A stretch of DNA of 64,000 bases from NCBI GenBank assembly GCA_001414345.1, contig LLCB01000013.1, forward strand, positions 186,001 to 250,000. Reading direction: 5' to 3'. This DNA is from Hymenoscyphus infarciens. Its lineage: Eukaryota; Ascomycota; Leotiomycetes; Helotiales; Helotiaceae. Position numbers and translations under genes: made by a program. Shown one piece after another: positions 23,628 through 35,130 of this stretch. Positions within the stretch are counted from its first letter, which is position 1, and the number at the start of each line of letters is the position of its first letter. The notes under the pieces were generated by a model. The model saw only the letters and a program-made list of their open reading frames with translations. It ran no database searches and was not told the DNA's origin.

Positions 23628-25867
23628 ATGGAGTTGATAAACAGCATCTTTGGGTTTTTGTGGACCTCAGCTTACTACTTCCTCTTCCCACTTGTTGGTC
23701 TCTTCGCTTTGCAGCAATGGAAGTCTCATCGTCGTCTCTCTGACTTCAAGGGACCATTTTTGGCGTCGTTGACGAATCTTTGGATGGCAAAGGAAGTAAC
23801 GTCCGGTCAAGTTTATCAAAAAGTCTATGATATTTCTAATAAACATGGTTCGTCTGCATCATTACATCAAGCGGCAGTCTTGGAGCTAATATGGAGAAAG
23901 GTGATCTTATTCGTGTTGGTCCAAATACTTTGTACACCAATGACCCGGAGTTGATCCATCGAAGTGAGTGACCTTTCATTTCGAAGGCCATTGTAAATTG
24001 TCAAAGTGGGCAAACCTTCGAGGCTCTCCTCACGTACCTCATATCGATCCCAAATGACCACTGCTTATTCTTTTGTAGTGAGTGGTGTGAGATCTCCTTA
24101 CGTCCGATCAAAATGGTACAGTGGCCAAAGACTAGAAGCCAACAGCCACCAAGTCCTCTCTCTTACCGATGAAGGCATGCATACAAAACGAAGAGCACAG
24201 GTGGCAATCGGGGTGAGTGAAAGGCGCTTCTGCTTAAAAGACTTCAATCTCACCAACTCCAGTATTCCGGGAGAGAAATCGATGGACTTGAAGATATGAT
24301 CGACAAGCATGTACTTTCATTCGTAAGCATGATCCGACGAAAATACCTCACAGTCGGCGCAAAACTCCAACCACTCGACCTCGGCCGCAGAACATCTTTC
24401 TTTACCATGGATGTGATTACTGACGTTGCTTTTGGTGAACCATGGGGGTTTGTTGATGCGGATAATGATGTTGATGACTGGTTGAAATCCACCGAAGAGT
24501 TCCTTCCAGTCGCTACACTGGTCTCTACTTTGCCGTGGTTATCAAAGCTGATAGATATCTCTTTCATCTCCCAATTCATTATGCCTTCGGACCAAGACAA
24601 GACGGGGCCGGGAAAGCTATTGAGGTAAGAGCTTTGTTCTTTTTTTTTGTCACCTACTTGACCAAAGATTGTGCGAGACAGTCCAGGTTATTTAAAGCAT
24701 GATTTGAGAAGGTTTTGAATAAGGAAATTACATGCGTGAAATTCCCCAAATTCCCCAAACCTTCTCGGAAAAGCGTAGCTATCGGGCGTCGCAATCAGTC
24801 TTCAAGTGGCCTTTGACTCGTACTCACAGCTTCCAGGATTATTACGGACGTCGTTGAAAGCCGCTTTGGTTTGGAGGACAGCAAACAGAAGCGAGATATG
24901 ATGGGTTCTTTCCTCAGACACGGCCTTACGAAAAGCCAGGCTGTATCCGAAGCCTCACTTCAAATGTAAGGAACCCCCATAACTTTCTCCGGCACCCTTC
25001 CATCTTATTGCGCGACGATTCTCAGTCAATTACAACTGTCAATCGAGAAGGTCTAGAAGAATCAGGAAATCCCCCTTCTAATCCTCCTAAATGTCCTCGA
25101 ACAATGTATTTTATACAATTCTGATCACACAGGCGATGGAGAGCAATGACCGAATATCTTACAATTTGAATTTCACTAACACACTGTAGCATTGCCGGAA
25201 GCGACACGACCGCCACCGCGATCCGCACGACGATGCTTTTCGTTCTCACCAATCCACATATTCACAACAAGCTCCGGGCTGAAATCGATGCTGTCCCCAA
25301 TATCGATAAAAATACCGTTATAAGTTCGGCAAAATCAAGAAGCATGCCCTATCTCCAAGCTGTCATTAAGGAGGGCCTTCGTATGTGGCCTCCTTCGACT
25401 CTTCCTGTTTTGAAGGTTGTACCGCCTGAGGGAGATACGTTTAATGGAAAGTTCATTCCTGGTGGAACTGAAATCGGAAGTAACACCTGGGCAATCCAAC
25501 GCAACCAAAAGATTTACGGCGAGGACAGCGAATTATTCCGACCCGAGAGGTGGCTGGAAAATTCCGAGGAGACGCTGCGGAAGATGGAGAGGACGTTGGG
25601 GGTTGTGTTTGGGAGTGGTAAGTATGTTTGTTTGGGCAAGAATATTGCTATGATGGAGCTCGATAAGATTTTCTTCGAGGTGAGCTCCCCTTTCTTGTGG
25701 GTAGAGAGATTTTCTTTGGGGGGACTAATGATTATGTCTCTTTCTAGCTTCTCCGGAATTTTAACTTTGAGGTTATTAATCCTTCGCAGCCTTGGAGGGT
25801 GAGAAATTATGGTATTTGGTTTCAAGATAGATTCTATCTCAAGGTGACTGAGAGGGTTGGTTCTTGA
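23628..25867 (+). CDS. cytochrome P450 monooxygenase
   Basis: Seven exons: 23628-23847, 23901-23963, 24079-24212, 24263-24624, 24837-24965, 25190-25679, 25748-25867, totalling 505 residues, normal for a fungal microsomal P450. An N-terminal membrane anchor (SAYYFLFPLVGLFAL) is followed by all diagnostic motifs: I-helix AGSDTT, the ExxR helix KEGLRMWPP, the RPERWLE region and the haem loop FGSGKYVCLGKN with the axial cysteine. It therefore looks catalytically intact: an ER-bound haem-thiolate oxygenase using O2 and a reductase partner. Overall layout resembles pisatin-demethylase-type fungal P450s, but substrate and CYP family cannot be assigned by eye. It lies between the LRR-like gene and the PL9 lyase, inside the inverted-repeat-bounded segment. 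Confidence 0.93.
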
Positions 25868-27271
25868 AAACTACGGTTGTTCGTGTTCGTGTATGAGGAT
25901 TGTTTGCAGATATCGATGTACCTTGTCGGTCCTGGGGATTGGCAGCAGCCAGTATTAATTGAAGTATTATTTAGACCCGCTTGGCTTTGATGATGAGGTG
26001 AAAACAAGATGATGAGATGAAATTCCCAATGATAAGGTGAGAAGATTTTGTCTCGAACTTGCAATTTGTTACGGATAAAGTAAAATTCGTAGGTAAGTCA
26101 TAAGTTTTTCTCGTGAGTAATCCATGGGGTACTCGCAAGTAACCTGCCAGATAATTACTCAAGTAAACCATGAGTGACCTGCGAGTAAGCCACGAGTAAC
26201 TCACCAATCTCCAACCAACTCGGCAAGTGAAAAATATCGTGAAGTCAAGGCATTGAAACACCTAACTGACTTACATTGCAAAACAGTCTACTGAATGCAC
26301 TCAGATAACATTTTCAGGGTAAGTGACGCGTAGCAACCACCAGCTCTATTCTATTCAAGCCAAATGATGCGATTGGCACTCCTGCTAACAAGAACAGAGT
26401 TCATTGGACGATAAGGGTAGGCAGAATGCTCGTGTAACCATGCATAAACACTTCAGCGTGGTACCATCGGCGGGGAAAAATTAAGTCCCACCTCATTCCC
26501 ACCTCGCTTCGCGATGGGACTCGGGGTGCATCTTCATTGATTTTTTGCTAAGCTTAGGGATTGACGGTCCAACCCATTGCTTACAAGCACCAAGACACCG
26601 GGGCGAAAGGTGTGTCTAAACCGGGTCCCTGTCGAGTTTTGAAGAGTCTTGCCGTTTAGACGAAAATTTGACCAACTCATCATTGCAATGTAATCTGATC
26701 ATCTTCGGAAATATCTGATTAATTCGACGCTCCTCATATAAGAATGCGCTTGCATCACAAATTTTCAAACAAAAATAGACCTGGTATACTTTATTCACCA
26801 ACGATGCTGCTACTTTAGACTATGATGTTGCGAGTCTAGTAAATTCTTTTATGAAATTAAATTGCCCAAGAGTATGAGTCTTCAGATTAAGCAAATTAAT
26901 CCAAAAAAAGCTCACAAAAAAATAAAGAGTACTTGAGAGATTAATAATCAAGCAAGAGTTGTTTCAAAAAAGTGAGATTATTTAAGAGATTACGTCGTAG
27001 ATTTACAGCGAATACCAGACCCATTTTGTTCGCCATTCCTAGGTCAATGTCACCAGGATATACATGAAGTACAAACATCCCAGCTGTGAATTAATCCCCA
27101 GTTAGCAGTGTCGTTGATTTTAGTTTATTCGGGCTAAGTTCAACGCCCCACGTGAGGGAAAAGAGGAAAGACACTAGCTGCCGGATTTACATTTCTATCA
27201 AGCAAACTATATACAAGAATCCAAAAAGAAAATCCAACGAGCAAGGAACCCTTCCAATTACCCCCTCAGGC
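25868..27271. other. intergenic region between convergent P450 and PL9 genes
   Basis: No gene seen. It holds an array of 11-bp degenerate repeats (26158-26201) and, at about 26779-26850, a segment resembling one at about 40270-40345, suggesting a decayed dispersed repeat. The 26640-27010 part is AT-rich. Confidence 0.5.
26158..26201. repeat. four 11-bp degenerate direct repeats (consensus ~ CNNGAGTAACC)
   Basis: Consecutive units ctcaagtaaac, catgagtgacc, tgcgagtaagc and cacgagtaact lie head to tail at exact 11-bp spacing. Two further related copies (cgtgagtaatcc near 26112 and cgcaagtaacc near 26134) lie just upstream. Confidence 0.65.
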
Positions 27272-28563
27272 TCACCAGTAAGTTGTTGCTCCAATATCAG
27301 CACCAGAAGTAGGCAGGAGGAAATCACTTCCCACAATCTTGCCATCCGCTGCTCTGGCACCGATAGCAGTTTTCTTATCGACACTCTTGAAACTACTTTT
27401 CGACCAAGTACCCGAGTTCCATGAGTTACCACTGTTTACTTGGTTTGAACCCAAGGACTTGTCTGCCACAGTATTTGCGACAGCAATGTTTTTCTTGAGG
27501 GTTGAAGTGGAAGCTTTGAACGCGAATCCAGTCCTAGCATTGCTGTATGCCGTGTTACTTGTGATTGTAAATGCCCCGGTTTGAGAGTTGTCGACGAATC
27601 CACCTGCAGAGTTTTCGAATGCAATACAGTTCGTGACGACGTGGTTTGCGTTTGGACCTATCTCACCGGCAGCTCCACCACCTAACTTGAAACCATTTCC
27701 ATCGCCTTCAAAGTCAGTAAAACCCCAACTGTTAAAAGCAGAGTTAGAAATCAAAATCCTTCGATAGATTGTCGAGGGACTTACCGATTGACTCCGTTGC
27801 CCCATGAGAGTGTGTCCTCGATCGTAACACCGGACAAAAATTCCCAGAGATCCAAACCGTCATCCGCATTGTTCCATAGTCTAGCCCCACGAATGACATT
27901 ACCGTCTCCGCTTCCCTCTTTGCACCCAAACCCATCTGCGCTCTCCCCGTTTTTACGTGGATCGCGGTTTCCGTAAGAGTCGAGATACAGAACTGTATTT
28001 TGAGCAGAAGCTCCTTGCATCTGGAACCCGGTCTCATAGTTATCTCGAGTGACGATACGCTCGTAATAGTTGTTGGAAGAATCGACATGGTAGATACCGT
28101 AAGGACCGTTGATTAACTCGAGGCCGATGAAATTCCAGTAGTTTGCTTTCTCAATGTGGAAAGTTCCTCGGTTCTTCCTTGGGATAGAAGAATCAAGGTC
28201 ACCAGGAGTGCTTTGAAATACAGTTAGCGCAATGCAAGGATGGCTTCAGAAAGGGTCAACATACGATGGCAGTGCCTCTCCGTCGATGATAACTTTCTCA
28301 GATGCATACGCAGATATCGTATAAGGGGCAGCGGCAGTGCCACTCTTCGTAAATTGGACATTTGTTGTGACTGCATAGGTTCCAGCACGAAGATAGATTG
28401 TTGAACCAGCAGTAGCAAGATTGACAGCCGACTGAATCGATTTCAGAGGGGCAGTGATAGTGCCAGCAGCAGTATCAGATCCGGTTGGAGAAACATAGAT
28501 GGTAGCGCAAAGCGAAAGAGGGAAGCTTGCAGCTACAAGGAAGAAAGTCAAAGAGGACTTCAT
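27272..28563 (-). CDS. secreted pectate lyase, PL9-type parallel beta-helix
   Basis: Three exons, 28563-28265, 28210-27785 and 27728-27272, give 393 residues. A signal peptide is evident (hydrophobic FFLVAASFPLSLCA after a Lys), so the product is exported. The body is a right-handed beta-helix with PL9 hallmarks: an Asp-rich calcium site (NADDGLDLWEF), SWGNGVNRWG, and DGNGFKLGGG, whose lysine corresponds to the PL9 catalytic base. By family knowledge such enzymes cleave polygalacturonate by calcium-dependent beta-elimination. The length matches the catalytic domain alone; no carbohydrate-binding module is attached. Introns show the gene is at home in a fungal genome. PL9 is commoner in bacteria, so the origin is of interest. 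Confidence 0.9.
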
Positions 28564-31500
28564 GATGACGGTTCTAAGGAATGGATGAATGGCTTCGCAA
28601 AAGAGACTAAGCTTGATTTTTGCTTCATGAGGAAACCCCTTCGACTCATAAGAACCAAATAATTCCCCATTGTCTAACCCTAGGACTTAAACCTAGAAGC
28701 CAAGACAATTTGTAGAAATCTCCTTCGAGGAACATAAAGTGCCGCAGCTGAGAACTGCTTGGCATCCAAATATGGAGTGTAGAGAACCGGGAAACAACCG
28801 TAAAGAGGACAGGACGTCCTGGGCACTCACCAATAAAAATTCATCCAAACGATGGTGTTCAAGAATGATGGAAAAGTGTGAGGAGATGATGGGAGAAATA
28901 TTTCACCGCCAAAATTAAGCGTGTTGCAGTTTAGGGGTTGTGCCCCACTATCGTACCCCGCTATTTAGACAAATTTCGGAGTTTCTTCCCTTGACTGGCC
29001 GGAATAAATACATATGTTTCTCTCTGGTGAGTACAAAAACTTGAGACTTTCTTTCGTTCGGGGTAAATATGAAGCAAAAAATGCTGACAACGCGCTTTTT
29101 CGAGCCTATCACCGCTAGTCAGATCAGAAACTGGACTGACGGGTCTTGTCTGCCCAAGGATTATTGTCAAATAGTCCCTGTGTTGCTATGCGCAAGGAAT
29201 AATATTATCCAGAAGTTGGGCAGGTCCGACCACCCTTTTCTGTTTTCTTGATGCAATTCACAGAGGGTGGAAGTATCGCAAAATCACGAAAATGACTTGA
29301 GTCACGAAAGAAATGCAACCTCTCAAACAAGAGCAGTGGAGTGACGCTTCGAGAAAGGAAAGTATCATTCTTCACTCCTCTCGCTCTTTCTTTTTCAGGA
29401 TAGTTGTAGAGATTCAGAACTAAAGCAGCTGCAATTTTTACATGCGTAGGGTGTGGTTATCGCGCTGAATAAAAACGGCAGTAAACAGCTTTTGTTGCCC
29501 TACAATATTAGCCTAGATTTTCCAGGGCAATCGACGTGATTGTCTGAGAAGAGCTTGGTTGACATGCTAAACTGCCCAGAGTTTTTAGGTTACGAAAAGA
29601 TGGTTCAACTCTGTCGAGCAATGATGTCTTTAAAAGCCTGCGGCCTTTTCATCCCATGTAGACCCATTGAAAAAGATAATAGGACAATAACACAAATCAG
29701 GAGATGACGCATTTGATGGTAATAGGATGATAGAATGTCTATAAGACGAGGGACAAATGCCAAACCCCGCGATCTGTTTCGACGACAAGAATCATACGTG
29801 GGAGTTGGGATCTAAGCCCTGGTTTCTAGATGCCTTCTTTCGTCACGGTAACACGATAGAGTCCCGTCGAGTAAAGACGAGGTTGGGTCTATGCCCCGTC
29901 ACGTCCCGAGCTCGGTCTTGTTTTTGTCGTAAATAAGATTTATTTCATCACGTGAAATCCTGGCCAGGCAAAATGTCAAGCAAACTCTCGGTGGTGATGT
30001 ATGTATATTATGTTCGTCACAGAAAGATGCCGTTGCCGAACAGTATTCTCTCTCATGATCTCAGATAGAATCCCGTCTTTTCATACATTTTCCGTCCGCG
30101 TCAAGCAATGTGACAACATTGAACAGTGGCAGCTAATAGAGTCAGATAAAAGGCAGATGAGTTGGTCATTGGTTCAGAGCCTGTTACTACCTCCAGGTAG
30201 GTACTGAACTCAAATCAGGCGGATTTAGTAAGAGTACTTACAACCTGCTTCTACCGAGTATTGTGGCGAGATGTTTTAGAACAATCGACATTATTTTCCG
30301 AGATGGTCTAAGACAGTAAGAGAATAGATCTCTGAATAATCCTCAAGCTTTCAAATAATACTTTGTTTTATCCAAGAAACTTTGAGGAAAATAGCGTTGC
30401 AAGAACATTGCCTACAACTCTTACTTCGGTATTGGACAGCTAGAACGTAGAACTTGCCTCGAGCCAAATACCAAGAACTGTTCGAAGTGCAACAAATATT
30501 TCATTTCAAGCCTTGAGTGGACAGAGAGATGAATTTGACAAGGCTACAAAACCTCTTGACCGATACTCGACTCCTTGGCGAATTGCGAATTGGCAACACC
30601 AAGTTCAAATCTTCTTGTGAGAAAGAGTAGCCAAGAACACTGGGCACAATTGGCAGAAATATCGAAATGCAACAAATCCGTTCCATTTCTAGATACTGCG
30701 AGGTGTAACAGGAGTCGCCACTCCCAATGTGGACGTTCCATTTGGCATTGATGAATAATTTCCGAGTAGCTCTTGTATCCAGCCTCGAGCCAGCCACCAC
30801 GGAAGTCAAGAAACTTGGGTGTGGTTGGCAGGAAGTTCGAAATGCAACAAAAAGGATTTTTACCACACCGTTCACCAGAAGAATCAAAGATGTTGTCGTT
30901 CATGAAGAAAAGGGATGAGCTTGGCTCTTGGCGTTGGCTCATTATCTTGGTTTGGGAAGCACTCTTCCGTCTGTGGTGTTACCACATGAAACAACGAAAC
31001 TGAATCAACGAACGAAGAAAAGATGTACATACAGACTATGGTTGTAAAGAACAGAATAAAGCCTAAAAAAAAAGATAAAATGACAGCTAGCGTAAGGCTT
31101 AAATTTGGTTATAATCAAGGCCCAGATGTAGTGAGAAGTGGTGCAAAGTAGCGTGATATCAGGTAAAAGGTATAAAGGACCTAAAAAGGACCAAAAAGCT
31201 CTAAGAGTTGATAAACTCTCCTAAAAAGTATATACTGGGATTATACACTTTTTCTGTTCACGGTTGTATACCTTAGTCTGTACATTTAGATGAAAGTCTA
31301 TAGAAGCCAAGAATCTCGGCGTCATTGGAGATGGTGCGACTTGCAACAAAAGCTGAGAATATGGACGGCAAAGGGCATATGTGAGCCTTGGCATAACCGC
31401 AATAGGGGGACAAAGGGGGTGATAGTGTAAGCCAAGAGTATTTAGGATTCTTGGGTGAGGATGCGATGTGCAACGAACTCAGTTGATCTAATTTTGGTGT

Positions 31501-31741
31501 AAAGGCAATGAGAGTAATTGAATTTATGTAAATTAGTTGCTATCTTCAATAGATAGTGTAGCACATAGTAAGTGTACTCGAGAAAACAAATTATTCGAAA
31601 GTTTCTAGGGTAAGTAGATTTATTGAACGCAATGTTAATTAAGTGTCTTGAAACGTTATTCAATTTCATTACATCACCTTTTTTGTCATTCAGCTACACT
31701 CCTATAATTAGTTCAAATCTTCACTGAGGAGTCAGTCATCG
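28564..31741. other. gene-poor region upstream of the PL9 gene
   Basis: Three kilobases without a supported gene; it includes the PL9 promoter. A motif of TCGAARTGCAACAAA type occurs at 30482, 30662 and 30837 (spacings 180 and 175 bp), with looser matches near 31336 and 31464. This may be a diverged ~177-bp tandem repeat or a dispersed element. Short ORFs at 30501-30942 overlap these copies and are not convincing genes. Confidence 0.45.
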
Positions 31742-31790
31742 CATCTACTTGTAGAATCATAAGATGGTTTTATTATCGTAAGATGGCATT
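31742..31790 (-). repeat. right arm of the distant inverted repeat
   Basis: Reverse-complement partner of 20871-20920 at about 90 percent identity over ~49 bp. The plus strand reads from catctacttgtag to gtaagatggcatt. Each arm also contains a short internal direct repeat (CATCTTACG and CATCTTATG). Confidence 0.8.
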
Positions 31791-32577
31791 TTTGCCCCCA
31801 AGGCAAAGGGAAAGAGGAGGGCCCGGTCCAAGTCCACGTAGTATTGATGAATTGTACAATATGCACTCATTGACCGCTTTGGCGTTGGCTGCATGATCCA
31901 AGGGCCGGAGCGGGTGTTGTTCTTTCCCCTAACTTTGGAATCGACATGGGCTTCTTGAGGTTTCTCTGCTGCTTCTCTTCTGCCCGTGGAGTGGGATTAC
32001 CGCATCGGTAGCATACCATTCATCGCTACCTATATCGTCGACCTCCCGAAATGGTAGGAAACAAGATGGGAGATTGATTTCCTCGGCGTCACACCATCCT
32101 ATCAACCACGTTATCCATATTACGTGCAGCAACAATCACTGGGGCCCGGCGAGCCACCGATTTTTGGGTGAGAAATGGTCACGTGTACTAACGAACCCTG
32201 CAGGTGGAACACTTCGCCAGAAGCACTCAGCGGTCAGAATTCCACCGCCCGCGCATACGAGTCTATTTGTGAAGGCTGAAATTCCTTACTCGTAAACCCA
32301 AAACAACAGTCGGGACGAACGCCGTCCTCGAACTCGAACGACTCCTAAGTCTCTAAGACAAAAAGCTCCCCAAAGCCAAGGCAAAGCAAACGTTACGAAA
32401 CCGACGACACACTCCGTAGAAATTCCGGTCGTACGAAAGGGCAAAATGCGTTGAACGGTAACAGGTACGACCGAGGGCATACTTTCGAGGCACAAATCTA
32501 GGGAAGAATCGGGTAGAGAACCGTCGAGGGAATTGGATTGTGAACACTCCAGTTTTTGGAAACAAATCTCAGCAAGC
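31791..32577. promoter_or_regulatory. upstream region of the AVL9 gene
   Basis: No coding frame of note. It is presumed to hold the promoter and 5' UTR of the plus-strand AVL9-like gene. No clear TATA or named element was identified. Confidence 0.4.
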
Positions 32578-35130
32578 ATGGAGAACCCCGAGACAACTCC
32601 CAATGAGCCAGCAGTGCCAGTGCCAGTGCAAGCACCAGCGCCAGCGAAAGTAGTGAACCCAGGCTTCATTCCTTTGGTTACGGTAGTTGGATTTCATCAT
32701 GCGAGGTAGGCCGACCCGAGTACTGTGTTGGCACATAAAGTAAGATTTAGGAGCTGACAAGAGCACAATGTAGAGGCCCAGAGGTAGAAAGCTGGTTTGG
32801 AGTAGACGAAGGTGTTGATCCTGCACTCGATAACGACTGGTCTCTTCTGCCTTTTATGGCATTGAGTGATGGAGCACATGCGTGAGCCCTCTTTTCCCTT
32901 CCCTTCCATCAGCCCTACAGCGCCAGAATAAACCTAACATTGGGTCAAAATCATAGCTCTTCCGAAGATTTCTCTTACTTCACCCTACTCAAACCGGCCA
33001 AAGACAATGCCCCAGCGACGTCCCTCTTCGGAATATCATGTACAAGGCAATTGGATGCCTCGATGCTCATAAATCGCCCAGCCGATGTAACGCGGTCCAC
33101 TGTTCAGAAAGCAGTCGTTGTAATAGCCGATTCGCCTCAATTTTTTGGGATGCTGAGAGAAAGATTGTCAGTGGTGACTACAGCCTGGTTTGCTCAGAGG
33201 GAATTCACGGATACGGAGATTTTGAAGCGATTCCAAGATAGCCTGAAGGAGGAGAAAGAGAGGGGCGTGGGCTTGGCCGAGGAGGACCGTGAAGAATATC
33301 TGGGAATGAGTCTGAGAGAGTTGGTCAAGGAATTCAAATGGCAGACTTTAGTGCTCTTCAAATGCTGTTTGTTACAACCAAAGGTACATTTTACAGACAG
33401 AATGGGTACAGCACATTGGTCGCTAACCGCTTTGATAGATGCTGTTTTTTGGATCCAGATGTGAGAAATTATGCATGATGCAATTCTCCCTGATATCGTT
33501 AATACCAGGCCTTATTCGAAATCTTCAGGATTGTGCGGACCCAGAGTTGGAAACTTATGAGAAGCAATTGGTTAAACCAACAAGTCTAAAGACAAGCGAC
33601 CGAAGTTCATTGTTGTCATACATGGGACTACCGCTTCAAATATTTGGAAGGGTAAGAAACCCGATCAACGCCCGATATGTTTTGCACTAATAACTCTGGC
33701 AGGGAAGTCTCTACGGTCCTTATACCCCCCTGCAACAACTTGATATATTGGCGGATTATGGAACCAAATCTTACATTGTTGGATCCACCAATTCCCTTCT
33801 TTTACAGCAAAAAGATCGTTACAGTGATATCCTCATCAACCTTGACGATATGACTATCAATATCACCTCTAGCTCTTTGCGTGCGGCTCTCACTTTGTCT
33901 GCTGCTGATCGTCGCTGGATGGACTTTATTACACAGTCTGTGAACGAGACTTGGGACGAAGCTAATCCTGGTCGGCCGAAAACCATGGGTTACGTTGGAT
34001 CGGAAGAGTTCATTCGACTGCAATTCGAGGAGTACCTTCTTTCTCTCATATCATCCGTCAAATGTCACAATTACCTCAAACATCATGCTCACAATCCGCG
34101 AGCAATGCTTCCTCACGTTGAGGGTGACCCCGCACTTGACTTCGGGGCCGATTGGATTGAAGCGTGGTCAAGAAGCGAGAATTACAGGATATGGGAGAGA
34201 AACACCGACTCTCATCTCTTTGATATCGTCGAGCCGAAGCATCCTTGCGCAGGTGGGCTCACTATTGACGATGTTCAACGTCGGATTGCCGAACAAGTTA
34301 AAGAGTTCCATCTTGATGAGAGATTTGCTGTTGGCAAAGAGATCTTCGGTAAGAATCTGGCCGCAGGAAAAGAAAAGGCTAGTACAGTGTTCAACAAGCT
34401 TTACGCGGATATGGAAGCACTGAAGGAGAGCCAGAGAAAAAAGCAAGAAGAAGCGAGACTTCAAGCAGAGAAAAACGGGACTCCAATGCCTAGTCCAGGC
34501 TTCCAAGCACCCGATCTTAATGGCGCCAAACAGACGGTACAAAGTGTTGGAAGCAAGGCCGGTGCATATATCGGCAGCTGGGGAACCTGGATGGGCGAGA
34601 AGAGGAAAACTGGATGGGGTGCAAAAGCAGCTGCTCCACCGCCGCAAAACAGTTTCAAAGAGAACTCTCCTTCTCCTCCAAGAAACGAAAAATCTACCGA
34701 GTTTTCAAGACCGATTGCAAAATCAGACGACAGGCCGAAGACTCAAGAGAGTTACCAAGAGAGCATATTTGATGCAGAAGCTAATGGATATACTCATGAC
34801 GCTAAACCATTAGTCAAGTCACCTCACAGGAACTCGAATGCCCCACATCCATCAAGATTCCATGAAGAAATGGATGATTCTCCAAGGCCGGTGTCCCAAG
34901 AAGCCCCTAAGCCTAAAGAATTAGAACCTGCATCTGCGGATACATCCAGCGCGGAACCATCACCCAAAGAGGCGCCAAAAATAACGCGGAAGGTGGTTCC
35001 AGAGCCGATTGAGTCTGAAGAGTCCAAGGCCTGGGGAGAAGAATTGCCAAGGAAGATAGATGCGAGCGAGAGAACCAACGCTGTAGCAGAAGCAGTGGAA
35101 GATGCGACGGCAACGCCAATTTCACCCTAG
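32578..35130 (+). CDS. AVL9: AVL9/DENN-like exocytic transport protein
   Basis: Five exons: 32578-32705, 32774-32881, 32957-33383, 33439-33651, 33703-35130, together 767 residues. After a Pro/Ala-rich start the protein enters the AVL9 fold with LVTVVGFHHARGPEVESWFG, then FSYFTLLKP, a run ending in LYGPYTPLQQLDIL, and KSYIVGSTNSLLLQQ, all typical of the AVL9 DENN-related domain (to about residue 480). The last ~270 residues are charged, Ser/Pro-rich and probably disordered, starting with a Lys/Glu coiled-coil stretch. Yeast AVL9 acts in late secretory transport from the Golgi, genetically linked to Apl2 and Vps1, so a role in vesicle exit is expected. All four introns are short (51-75 bp) with normal GT-AG ends. 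Confidence 0.93.

Noticed and set aside
20871..31790. A Starship-type giant transposon
   Set aside because: No DUF3435/tyrosine-recombinase captain gene was found next to either arm and the segment is shorter than typical Starships.
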